Source: Adiantum capillus-veneris (Eukaryota > Streptophyta > Polypodiopsida > Polypodiales > Pteridaceae). From it: a stretch of 64,000 nucleotides of DNA. The notes beneath the pieces were generated by a model that saw nothing but the letters and a program-made list of their open reading frames with translations, searched no databases and was not told the origin of the DNA. This document shows, one piece after another, positions 39,235 through 50,621 of the stretch. The stretch covers positions 57,888,753 through 57,952,752 of the forward strand of contig CM043959.1 in the NCBI GenBank assembly GCA_014529385.2. The letters run 5' to 3'. Made by a program: the position numbers and the translations under genes. Within the stretch, counting starts at the first letter, position 1, and every line of letters starts with the position of its first letter.

Positions 39235-42200
39235 TTAGGTCTCTCTTCCACTCTCTTTCTAGGCGTGGTCACTTTTGGCTCCTAAAAATAGGGCCTTTAG
39301 GTGAGAACCGTGGCCTTTGAAAGGCTTTTTCCAAAAATAGCCAGGGGACTGCCGCTAAATCGGGTAACTCTTCCCGTTTTGGAAGCGAAGCTATGGTGCA
39401 CGATTTTCCGTGTGCTTGGGCTTGATAGTAGCGCCCTGGAAAGAAGGGGGAAAGTCGAAGAGCTCGGGGCCTCACAGTGCTCAAGCAATCCACACACAAG
39501 CTCCCATCTCCTCTCGTTGTCTCTGCGCACTGCCTACGTTGTTTTTGGCTTCAAAAAACGTTGATTTTCACATTGAAAGGCCAATTGGCAATTGGTTTTG
39601 AGCCTTGGCCATTGTAGGTGGCCCTTCCCACAAGCATGGCGTCATAAGCAAGAGCCTCTACATACGCGGTTTTGACCGGCAAGATTCTTCTCAGTTCTCG
39701 TGATCCGGTGGAAGGCAAACGACCACAAATTTTTGTTGAGCAGGAATAACTCAGTATTCCGAGCCGGCTGTAAACCAGATTTTGCAGTTTCGCACACCAC
39801 AAATTCCAACCGATTTGCCGTTTGCATAAGATGCAAATCCAGTTATCGGCCACTATGAATTGATCGGTGTTTTCAAGTGCATCGTCAGTTGCAAGTCAAT
39901 TGTTGATTTCGCGGTTTCTTGGGATTTAAAATCCGACTTAGAATTCGGCGTTCGGTTCAGTTGAAAACATAATTACCCAGTTAATTATCGCAACTTGCTA
40001 TGAGCTCGTTCTAAATCAGAGTTTAAAAACATTTGCAAGATCATTCATCAAGTCTACATTAGACGACTTGCAACTTGCTGGACTGCACACGATGCTCGAC
40101 TTTCTCGACACCTTCAATGTCATCGGCAATTTGAAGTTCCTCGGTGATTTCAACTCTTCACGAATTCTACCGTGGCTTGAAATTCACCTTCTTTACGACC
40201 GCCGACGAAGTTACCACGGCTCACCACCGGCCTCTGTGTTCAATACGGCTACGAGCTTTTTTGCACTCCAAGGTACTGTTTTCTCTTTTGTTCACACAAC
40301 ACAACTTCGCCATGAGAGGGGTTGTCAATCTACCAGTTATGACCAAAGAGGTCCAACATGTCCAAAATAATTCGGTTGTCGGAACAAATCGAGGCACGAC
40401 CAACGTGGTTAGGAAGCGACTATCACCATCCGACTTTCAACGTGCAAAAAGTCAAAAATTATTTTTTATTTGCTTAGGAACGCATAAGAAAAAGCAATGT
40501 CCACATGTCTGACAAACGTAAACATGATGCATTAGTTAGTGATTCGACATAAACTCCATGTTTTGGTGCAAGGCATAGTAGTTATATGTTTTTATACGTA
40601 CAGGTGACTTTTTCAGAGTATTGCCTATTTTTTTTCCATTTGGGTAGGATTATGCCCTAATTTCTTTTCTGAAATCATCATTTTTGGTACAACCAATTTC
40701 ACGTGCAACACGGTTTCTAAATCGTGTTACCATTGACTTGGGGGGCAAGAGCAGTGGCAACCAAGTTTAGGGAATCTACATTAATTAGGACCTCATTTCA
40801 TCGAATCACTACCAGTCCCATCGATGCAAGACATTTTTGGTAGTAACTTTTATGGTAGCCACGGGCTTCTACTTTTATATGCAAGGCATGCTAGAAAGGA
40901 GGAACGACCTCCGCCACTTCATGGATTACGCTATCACACTCAAAAATCTGTCACGGACAGAATCAGTGACGGATTGTTTAAAATGATTGTCGGTTGTTAT
41001 TAACACACAACCACACTAAAAGGAAACCTAAATCTAGGACTTATTTCAGGGGCAAAGTGCCAATGCTAAGTCGTCCTCATACAATCATGACCCCTGCAAG
41101 GTAGGTGGATTGGAATAAGTTTTCTGTTACCTCTCTCATTGGGAGTCATACCGGAAAATTGGGAAATGCTTATATGATAAGCTGCGAGTCAGGCATATGA
41201 TGCGTAAGATCACATAGCTTAGCACAAGGAAAGTTCCTCAGCCCAGCATGCTCTTCTTTTCGTTCTTCATCTCTTTCTCTAAGGAACAAAATGAAAATCT
41301 TCTACGAAGTTTTTGTTACATATTTCACTAGTGAGTTCTCGTGAGCCAAGATGCTCTAAAACTCTCAGCTAGAAATTGGCCAAGGTGCCATCCACATTAC
41401 TCTTCATTGGTTTGACGATTGAACACTAATTGCCATGAGGGCTATGACACACACACGCTGGCTAAGAGCCATTGCTAAATCTAGGGTAAGATCCACTTGT
41501 TGGTATTCCTTGGATGATTGTTCTCAAGATCGAACATCTCTACCTAGTGGAGTACACATTGACGTTAATTGACAAGCAAGCGTCTTGTCATTACGGATGT
41601 CATTACGGATGTTTAGGGTGTCATTTTTGCACTACATGTTTTTCGTGCGACACTCAAGTGAGTTGTTGGTAATCTTAAACTCACACCGGCTGATCTCTAC
41701 CACGGAGTAGGGACGCAGCAAACAGTTGTGACAACAGGGTTGCCCATAAGAGATCAGTAGTTCACTTGTGTGGGTCTCCTGCTCTCTCTATAGCACTACG
41801 GAGTGTCTATGGACATACTGTTTTGGGGTAAGACCCGGTGGGTGATTGCTACATCACCCCATATGCATTAAGGATCACAGTTTGATTTGCATTGAGGATC
41901 ACAGTTGATCTCTCCCAGTTATACTTTCAAGGAAATAATTCCGCAATCTACCACGTGGTGGCAGACGAACACACTTTTCAAGTTGATCCCACTCAATCTG
42001 TACACGGTTAACTATGTTGGTTACCGTTATCTCCTAGTTGAGCAGTTTCTACCAAGAGTCTTATCAAGGGGTTTTGACTATGTAGATTCTAATCCAAGGG
42101 CTTGGATTGCAAAGGCAACACCCAGGGTTCCCAGTGCAATGCTGTTTGTTTTTTCAGGTAGGGGACGTGCTTCTCTCCATTTGCATACAGGTAAGTGTAC

Positions 42201-43134
42201 ATTATGTTCAAATCTCCAGGTACGCATCTACTGATTTGGTGTCATTCCATTTTTAGTATGCTTTGCTTGGTTTTTCAAGACGTCTAAGTACGCTTAACTG
42301 TTACAGAGCCATGCCAAGGGCATGTCGGCACAAAGTATTTTGGGCCAAGTGTCCAATCGATCTTTCTGTCTTATGCTGTTACGAACCTACTTGTAGGGTC
42401 AATTTGGCACATGTTGTCACATAGGATACAATATGGTCTAGGAACTCAAGGAGTTCGGTTTAGCCCGTGTGGAGCAAGATAATGAGGGTCCCTCTCACTC
42501 TGGTCCTGAGTGTTTTGCAGTTCCTCCACACACAAGTACATCTTGTACTTAATGGATGTCGGCTTTTTTGGCCATCCTTCTTTGAGACATATTCCACATG
42601 TGGTGAATATGAGTCTCTGGGACTGACACTGGCGCCTAATTCTTAATGATGTGTCGCGACAAATTCCCTACATGCTGGTCGCATCCGTTTACTCGACTAT
42701 TTGGAGCACACCGTATCAGGAACAATTTCAGTGGCCAGAAATTGTCGGGTACTCAGTACAGATTTGTTGCGATGACAACTGCTGTGAAACCACCTTAACA
42801 GAGGTTCGTTTCTACATATAGCCAAGTATGCTAAGTTATTGAGAATGTCTCATGGTTAGTACCGAGGTGTGACTGATCTTTCACATTCTGTTATGGTCTG
42901 AATCTTGTTGAAAGGCTTTCACTTACGTACCGTGGAAAGTCTTGTCATGGAATTGTGGTTTGGATAAATTTGTGTTAAATGCATGCACACTAGGTGTTCA
43001 ATAGTTTCATACATCAAGGACTTACAAGGTGTGCTGACAAAGTAGTTGGCAAGTAACCTTCATTAGGGATGAACATGTAGTTCTATGTGTTCCAATATGT
43101 TCAAAAGACTGACATAAGGACACACCCTACTCTA
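39235..43134 (+). other. Degenerate internal region of the split element
   Basis: No retroelement domain is recognised in about 3.9 kb. Short frames have no known motifs. It may be a naturally noncoding (TRIM/LARD-like) interior or one decayed beyond recognition. Confidence 0.5.
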
Positions 43135-43167
43135 CATTAGGAAATTTCGAAGGTCATTTGGAGGGCC
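43135..43167 (+). repeat. Left terminal inverted repeat
   Basis: Starts CATTAGGAAATTTCGAAGG and ends GGAGGGCC. It pairs with 59388-59420 with two mismatches. No subterminal repeat array is evident beyond it. Confidence 0.9.
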
Positions 43168-43428
43168 TTCTAAGAAAATGTATTTTTTGCACTCTCTCTC
43201 TAGAAAATATGGTGAATAATAGAGGTGGGTCTTTCATGGTAAAAGTTCAAAAAGTGTACTTTAAGTAGATTCCTTACTCTTCTGAACATTCGTTCATAAT
43301 GATTGAGGGATAATCTTCTTTTCAGTTGCATTGAATGAACCTCGTCAATATGGAGGGAATGAGGCTAACATAGAGGGACGAAGGCGCAGCCGCCTATTCA
43401 CTTTCCATTAAACCTGCACATTTGGCTA

Positions 43429-46071
43429 ATGGAGCACTCCTTAAATGGCACAAATGGTACGCAGAAACGAGCCAAATATCACCTTCACATTGATTTGGAC
43501 AATGAGTACCAACCATTGATTAAGCGTAGTAAAGCAAACACACATATACCTCCCGCATCCATAGACACGCTCAGAGCTCAGGGAGCTAAATACATAGATA
43601 TCTGGACGAGAGGCTCTCTCTATCCTTAGAATCCAATGACTAATGCATCTCCACCGTTTGTCAATCCTACAAGCTTATTGACCTTTGCTGGTGATGGAGA
43701 AAAGGACCTTCTAGGTTATTGTAAATCTCTTACAAGGGAAGCTGAAACTTATAAGGGCATTCTCCAAGCTCAACAAGGTGAGATTGTTCGTCTTTCACAT
43801 TTACATTCTACAGATCAGGTTACCATTTTGCAACACAAAACAGAGGTACAGGAACTGAAAGGAAAGGTACGAAGTTGTCAAATGAAGGACACCATCTTGG
43901 GTGGTCGTATCCGAAATAAGAAATTGCGCAATCTTGAAACATTGCAGGTTGCATCCGGAGGTCTCAAGAAAAGAATCCGAGCATTAAGGTGATGCTTCTT
44001 GGTTGGCTACATTGTCTTAGTTAAGTAATCTTTTTGTTTTTTCTTGTTATGCATTGTTTTCATGTGCCTAAATAGTCTTAGTAAAGTAATTTTCTGTTAT
44101 TTACTTATGCATTGTCTTCGTGTAGAGATTCAATCTATCCTGACAAGGAAAACATTGACCCCAAAGCCAATATTGGAAAGAGATTGAAGCCACTTATAAG
44201 TAGAAGCCTGACAACAGATATAGTACATGACAAGAAGTTTAAGGTCCTACAACGAAATGTAGTGGACCGCTTTATTTTAGAGAACTCAGTGCCTGCAAAA
44301 GAGCTACAAGGCACACTTGATTCACTTGGTGTAAGCAAAAGAGGATATTCAGATATACAAAAATCTGTCTCATCCATCTTTGTTAAGAAGGGTATAAAAT
44401 CCAAACTTTTACCATCAGCCTCAAGTGTTTGGAAAGAGAGGCTTCAGCTTAACGATGCATAGGGAGAATGTCTTGGACAACCCTTTCATATTAAAGAAAC
44501 TTACAGTGGCCATGGAGCAAACATGGCATATGATGAGTTCAATAATATTTGTATGGACCTGCAGATGTTACAGAAGAGAATGGTGGAGTTTTACAACATC
44601 ACATTTGAAGAGTCACATGGGGTATTACATTTTGTGTTAAAACTGGATGAGTGTGAGCTTGTTAAAGAGAAAAAGCTAGAGTGTGTTACTATTACTTTAA
44701 TGAATAGAGCCCTCTCAAAGTGTCCAAGTGATGATCCTTTGTATTTTAGTGTTCAATCGAAATCTAACATATGGTGGCTTGGTGCGTTTGAGGTAAGCGA
44801 GATTCTCAGCTAAGCTGAAATGTTCACATCTACTTAAGTCTCATTTATTTTGTGTTGCAGGTAAAGAAAGAAGATCATGAGAGTCTATATTGGGTGTTCC
44901 ATCGAACTAATATTCCGGAGGTGATTGATCGACAGACTAACCAGGGAGAGGTACTACGTCTAGATGGAAGGGGAGACTTTCAAGTTCAGTGGCATCTTGC
45001 AGGTGACCTCAAAACATTGAAGTGCATGTATAATTGTGGAATGGGTGCAATGGCAAAGTCGCCGTGTTTGTTCTGCATGGAGCTTGCAAAGGTCATGGAC
45101 CCAAAGTGGTGGAGAAAAGCTCCAACACGTCACATTGAGGACCCTGCTTTTCGACCGGTTTTGAAAATACCACTTGTGAATGTCCACATCTGTACAATGC
45201 ATGCCCTTTGTAGAATTATGGAGGAATTGGTCTACTTATATATCGGGATTGCTTGGAAAATTAAGAACTCAGCAGAGCGACAAGTAGCCCTGCAGTGCTT
45301 AGAATTGGTACTGTCGGATATGGGCCTTCATGGCGGCAATGTGAAAATCCAGCGGGATGAAAAGAGATCAACTACTGAGAAGGATGTCCCATGCAAACCA
45401 TCCATCGGTGGGGTGAAGGCACGGAGGTTTTTATCTAAACCCCAAGGAATACGAGATCCGAAGCTAACAAAACATGAAAAAATATATAACACATCTTATG
45501 TTAGCAAGGTAGAGTATCAGAGCTGGAAAAAGCTACATATTGCAGTCAAAGACCAAGAACCAACTACTCGTAACGTGAAGGCTGAGGTTTGGCGATCAAT
45601 AGACATCCTATTTTTGATGTGCGACAAAGATGATTGGTCACAAGGTGATATGAACAAGTTCAAGGAGAATCTCAACCTTCTCAAAAAATCATTGAAGACA
45701 GCATGGACAAACACCCAGATTACTCACTACATGGTATTATGGTGTATTTGATTCTCTTTTATGTGTAACTATGTGAGTGTAAAACATTCTAACTAATCTG
45801 TTTTCATATCTAGCACATCATTTTCAATCATTTACCATATTTTATACAAAAGTATGGGAACCCGGCAATATGGAATACCCAAGGGATGGAAAAGTCTCAT
45901 TACATGGCGAGAAATGCTTATTTCAGGCACACACGACATGGTGGCTCTCGAATCAAGGCTAACAGTTTGAGAGAAATATTTGAATGGTTCTATCGTAGAA
46001 TCATTCATCAAATGCAGGAAAAAGAAGTCTTGGCCTCTTCAGCCTCAGCACAAGCCATCAGACATTTATAA
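43429..46071 (+). pseudogene. Divergent DDE (RNase H-fold) transposase, four exons, two TAG stops
   Basis: Exons 43429-43988, 44126-44792, 44861-45733 and 45814-46071 total 2358 nt in one consistent frame (785 codons plus stop). All three introns (137, 68 and 80 bp) are GT-AG. Exon 1 ends in a coiled-coil-like stretch. Candidate catalytic residues are D in LKLDECELV (44646), D in AGDLKTLKCM (45005) and E in NTQGMEKSHYMARN (45889). Between them lie a CLFC zinc-knuckle-like insert, WWRKAPTRHIED and NVHICTMHALCRIMEEL. The last exon pattern, an HLPYFI-KYG block and then QGxExxHxxxN, recalls the C-terminal 'SEQGxE-H' signature I remember from poorly characterised animal transposon proteins. Two in-frame TAG codons (43627-43629 and 44460-44462) are the only breaks. 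The DDE assignment is by pattern and needs a profile or structure check. Confidence 0.7.
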
Positions 46072-46248
46072 CAACAAAAAGTTAAAAGATCAATGGCATA
46101 CAACAACTCCGGTGCTCGTGAAAGTCAACGAAGGTGGAGAGAGACAATGGTGTATGTGAACCACAAGTGGAGAAAGATACTCTAAGTGGATAACATTGTA
46201 CAAAATTTCTGTAATACATGATCTTATACAATTGCTACTTGAAGTCTA

Positions 46249-46691
46249 TCAAGATTTTGAAGGTTCAATTTTGTCTTTTGGCACATCACCCTTGTAACGA
46301 ATCATGAGATGTTTGCCATACTCTAAAAGTTCATCTAGGTTTTGTCTACCAAGAGCTAGTGCCATTGCTGTGTAAGTGTAGTAATACACTGCCCGACCAC
46401 CTGTATAGCCCGGGCAGTAACCAAAACAATCTCTGGAAAACACTTTGTCCACAAGAATGACTTTATCTGCACTTTTGGGCAGCACGGGGCCACCCAAGAA
46501 GTGTGATAGTGTCTTTAATGTGTAAGTTTATTGTGACATGGAATTGTGAAAAACTAATATTGGCGACTCGCAAAGCTTTGAAAGGTACTGCGCTAGGGCC
46601 GCATCCCTTCCACGATACTCTCGAGTCCGCCGTCGAAGGAAGTAATCCTTGTCAGCAATCAAAGACTGCACATATCATGTCTCAGTAAGTG

Positions 46692-46724
<33 letters not shown>

Positions 46725-48457
46725 TACCATGAAGCTCTCATCCTGCAGAAAGAGGTTTTCTTGCCATAGGTCTACAGATGTAGTTGACCCCTGACCTGAA
46801 TGGTTAAACCAATCCTCCACTTCTTTGTGACTTTTTGATGGTCTTAGGCTTTGTCTTATTGCTTGGAAGGTGGCTTCATCAGGTAGTGTCTCCTTGTATT
46901 TTTCAGCTTTCTCAAAGCATCTTCGGAGGCATTCCATTGGATTGCTGGATGTTTCCATTGCCTCATCATCACTACTATCCTCTGACACAAATCCACTCCT
47001 CTCCTCTTGGAATCTGGAAATGATAGCCAGGGAGAAGTCCTCCCTTAAATAAAAGATGTTTTGCACATCATGTAAAAAGATATAGGTCATGTCTCCAATC
47101 ATGAAGTCAGGCATAGCAGGCAGCATCATCTGAGCATGCTTCTCAGTGAAGTTACTGACATCCAAAGGTAGTTTGATTTCTGTGGTTTTCACAGAGAGCA
47201 TCTTACTTCTTTGTACTTCAATTGCCTCAACCTCAAGGTCGACTGTATCTTCAACCTCCTCGACTTCTTATATATGTGTTGTCTCTTCGCATTCTTCGTC
47301 TGGTGCTGCACCCTGCTCCTCTAACACCTCATCAGGATTCTGCATGAGGAATCCAAACAGGCTGTTCAGGTAAATCATAAAGCCAAAGGATTCCTGAATA
47401 AGGTTGCACTCTTTTTGGTACAAAGGGCAGGCTGAATGTCGACAAGCAGGTGGTAATTCCCTATACTTCTTCAGTCCCTGTCCCTTTCCACCGCAATCAT
47501 TTAAATGCACAACAGTCATATTGGGCAGAACAACCCTCCCTAGCTGCACCATCACTTCAAATTTATCTCTGTAGGACTGCAGGAATTCACTCTGCTGACA
47601 TTAGGCAAAATTTGGACTCACAAAGGGACCCTTTAAGGATTTTGACTTTACCTCTCTCTACCAAAACGGGCGCATGGATAAATTTTTTCAAACAAACTCC
47701 AAAGTTGGCGGAGGTTTGACAGTTAGAATGTCCTCTTCAACCTCTATCTACTGATATATAGCACGCCATGAGATTCCTCATATTTTAGAAGATTCTTTTT
47801 TTGATTCACCTATGATGTGACAACTCTATCGGAATCTAAGTGAATCAAAAAAAGAATCTTCTAAAATATGAGGAATCTCATGGCGTGCTATATATCAGTA
47901 GATAGAGCTTGAAGAGGACATTCTAACCGTCAAACCTCCGCCAGCTTTGGAGTTTGTTTGTAAAAATTTATCCATGCGTCCATTTTGGCAGAGAGAGGTA
48001 AAGTCAAACTCCTTAAAGGGCCCCTTTGTGAGTCCAAATTTTGCCTAATGGCTAAAAGGTCTTCAATATCAAATTTTGGGTTAAACATAGAATGAACTAG
48101 ATCATATTTGTCCCCAACACCACAAGATGCTGCAAAATCGAACAGCCTCTCATCACTTGCAGCTGGGTCTTCCACAGAAGGCACATCCTCTTTGGTTTTA
48201 CCTTTACTTGCACAGGAATTGCTTTCTGGGAGATCTGCATCATCTCAGAAGTCTATATTCCTCTTTCTTGTATTTTTCTTGACAAGTACTGTAGAGGGTG
48301 AGGTACCCTTGTAGGGTGAGGGATCCTCTTGGCCTGGTGACCTCTCAAACTCATCTTCACCAATTGACTCTTCTTCATCAATGTCCTGACAAAAGACAAC
48401 AGTTCTTTTGGCAGAAACATTAAGCAACTGAGCCTGCAAAGGCTGGAATCTTGGCAT
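46249..48457 (-). pseudogene. Unrecognised protein of the giant transposon (block 2), MITE-disrupted
   Basis: Coding pieces run 48457-48051, then after a 452-bp MITE 47598-46728, an intron (46666-46727, GTAAC...GCAG, containing the TG repeat), and 46665 onward to about 46249. The protein is acidic and Cys/His-poor. It includes FAASCGVGDKYDLVHSMFN, VVLPNMTVVHLNDCGGKG, ACRHSACPLYQKECNL, FTEKHAQMMLPAMPDFM, DYFLRRRTREYRGRD and DCFGYCPGYTGGRAVYYY. In-frame stops occur near 48245 (TGA) and 47268 (TAA), and the MITE also shifts frame. I do not recognise a family. Its fixed place opposite the H3/protease block suggests a transposition or chromatin accessory role, but that is inference. Confidence 0.6.
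47599..48050. mobile_element. 452-bp fold-back MITE with CATTAGGCAAAATTTGG ends
   Basis: A near-perfect palindromic element. Arms of about 210 bp (47599-47808 and about 47826-48050) are complementary with a short unpaired centre, and both ends read CATTAGGCAAAATTTGG inward. The flanks GCTGA and GCTAA match at four of five bases, a possible 5-bp TSD. It interrupts block 2 of the giant transposon. Its terminal heptamer and following AAA-TTT-GGA pattern resemble the giant element's ends, so the two may be mobilised by related transposases. Confidence 0.88.
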
Positions 48458-48524
48458 AAGCTTTGGGTCTGGTTTTAGCCTCTTTGGCCTACTAGACCTT
48501 AATCCTATTCATCAGGAACATGAC

Positions 48525-48579
<55 letters not shown>

Positions 48580-48655
48580 AAGCACACCAAAAGACACACA
48601 TACACACACTCTCTCTATCTCTCTCTCTCTATCTATCTATCTGTCTGTCTCTTTG

Positions 48656-48715
48656 TACTAAAGGCGCGCAGAGACAAAAACATACTATTTGCAACTCTCT
48701 ACGCGTGCCTTTAGT
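48656..48715. repeat. Hub hairpin unit 1
   Basis: TACTAAAGGCGCGCAGAG pairs with CTCTCTACGCGTGCCTTTAGT across about 24 nt. 60 bp in all, flanked by CT (left) and GA (right) tracts. Confidence 0.85.
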
Positions 48716-48748
48716 TCTATTGAGATTGAGAGAGAGAGAGAAAGAGAG

Positions 48749-48786
<38 letters not shown>

Positions 48787-48800
48787 CAGGTGTTATGAAT

Positions 48801-48863
48801 GTACTATAGGCGTGCGGAGAGGGATGCAGCCAGTATTTGTTTGTGTCTGCGTGCCATTAGTAC
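48801..48863. repeat. Hub hairpin unit 2
   Basis: GTACTATAGGCGTGCGGAG pairs with GTCTGCGTGCCATTAGTAC; 63 bp. The same family as unit 1, with compensating and non-compensating changes in the stem. Confidence 0.8.
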
Positions 48864-48903
48864 ATGGACAGAGAGAGAGAGAGGAGAGAGAGAGAGAGTG
48901 AGT

Positions 48904-48991
<88 letters not shown>

Positions 48992-49311
48992 GAGAGTATG
49001 TCTGTGTGTGTGTGTGTGTGTCTGTCTGTGTAAGTATGTGTTGAGGTGTGTGTGTGTGTGTTGAACAACAGTATGGGTTTTTCTTTGTTTCCACACACAC
49101 ACACAGACACACACACAATTTCCTACCTATTGTTGGAAATACAGAGAGACAGAGTGAGAGATCACCTTTTGTTGGTGGAGTTTGCAGAAACTCCATGGGA
49201 GGTGTCTTCTCCATTGGTTTCTCTCTTTCTCTCTCTCTCTCTCTCTGACAGTAATGAGTCTCCCTCTCTCTCTCTCTCTCACTATCACTCTCTGGTAGTA
49301 ATGAGTCTCCC

Positions 49312-49405
<94 letters not shown>

Positions 49406-49686
49406 ATGACACTTATAATGGATACACCACGGCAGCACCCACGTGTTACTAAAAAATAGAATATAATTGCATGATGACGCACGTGCGATCATTTATTGGC
49501 CCCGTATACTTTCGTACGTCACATATAAAAGTGATGAGAGAGAAAAAAACACACCGCGTCAAAGAGAGTGAGAGCAAGAGAGAGAGCGCCGTCATTTGCG
49601 TCTCCGACAGAAAGCACCTGCAAGATTGAGTTGACCCGTCGTCGACATAACGCAGCTCTGCGTCCTTAGAAGGTTCGGCCCTCACC

Positions 49687-49733
<47 letters not shown>

Positions 49734-49876
49734 AAGAGGTCAGGCTATGCTTCTCTCTCTGTTTCTGAAATGTCCCTCTCTCTCTGTTTCTTTTTCTCTC
49801 TCTGTTTCTCTCAGAGTATATTTCATATCTAGCTCTCTCTTAACACACAACACACACATACATACACACACACATA

Positions 49877-49911
<35 letters not shown>

Positions 49912-50031
49912 CACACACACACACACAAACACAAACACACAGACTAACAAATATAACACACACACAGACACAACACACACCCACACACACACACACACAC
50001 ACAAATACAACACACACACACACATACACAG

Positions 50032-50120
<89 letters not shown>

Positions 50121-50122
<2 letters not shown>

Positions 50123-50181
50123 CTAAAGGCGCGCGGAGACAGGAACCTCCGGTTTGGATGTCACTTTGCGCGCCTTTAGTA
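50121..50181. repeat. Hub hairpin unit 3
   Basis: TACTAAAGGCGCGC pairs perfectly with GCGCGCCTTTAGTA; 61 bp with a 33-nt loop. This is the best preserved copy and lies between a CT array (left) and a GT/GA region (right). Confidence 0.9.
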
Positions 50182-50347
50182 CTGTGCAAACGGAAGTATA
50201 ACGAGTGAGAGAGATGGAGTGTATCCACGAGTGTGTGTGTGTGTGTGTGTATGTGTGTGTTATAGAGAGAGGAAGAAAAAGTGTAGAGACTGGGGAAGGC
50301 AGGAGAAAGAGAGAGAGAGAGAGAGAGAGAGTCTTTCTGTACCCTTA

Positions 50348-50408
50348 TACTAACGACGCGCGGAGGTGTATTTTGGGGTCAAAACATCTTCCACGCGCGC
50401 CGTTAGTA
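50348..50408. repeat. Hub hairpin unit 4
   Basis: TACTAACGACGCGCGGAGG pairs with TTCCACGCGCGCCGTTAGTA; 61 bp. The stem carries AAAGG-to-AACG changes on both arms, i.e. compensating substitutions, compared with unit 3. Confidence 0.85.
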
Positions 50409-50414
50409 ATGGAA

Positions 50415-50415
50415 G

Positions 50416-50476
<61 letters not shown>

Positions 50477-50496
50477 AAATATGCTAGGCTATAGAA

Positions 50497-50553
<57 letters not shown>

Positions 50554-50563
50554 TAGCATATTT

Positions 50564-50600
<37 letters not shown>
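50415..50600. repeat. Large CT/GA fold-back just upstream of the H3-like ORF
   Basis: TTTAAATATGCTAGGC (50474-50489) is perfectly matched by GCCTAGCATATTTAAA (50551-50566). The CT array to the left is complementary to the GA array to the right, giving potential arms of about 50 bp. It ends about 20 nt before the start codon at 50622, so it would lie in the 5' UTR or core promoter. Confidence 0.85.
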
Positions 50601-50603
<3 letters not shown>

Positions 50604-50621
50604 CTATTTTTTTACAGTGAA

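Larger units (their letters stand above)
48525..50621. promoter_or_regulatory. Divergent hub between blocks 2 and 3: microsatellites plus four hairpins
   Basis: About 2.1 kb separate the starts of the two divergent blocks, so both promoters should be here. It contains CT arrays (48525-48577, 49318-49402, 50037-50118, 50415-50473), GA arrays (48727-48784, 48870-48995, 50309-50330, 50500-50550, 50567-50599) and a CA array (49846-50030). Four related hairpins are separately annotated. CT arrays tend to lie left and GA arrays right of the hairpins, which extends their pairing. Confidence 0.7.

Noticed and set aside
49829-50029. Cysteine/valine-rich 'CVCVCV' frames
   Set aside because: Translation of the (CA)n/(TG)n array.
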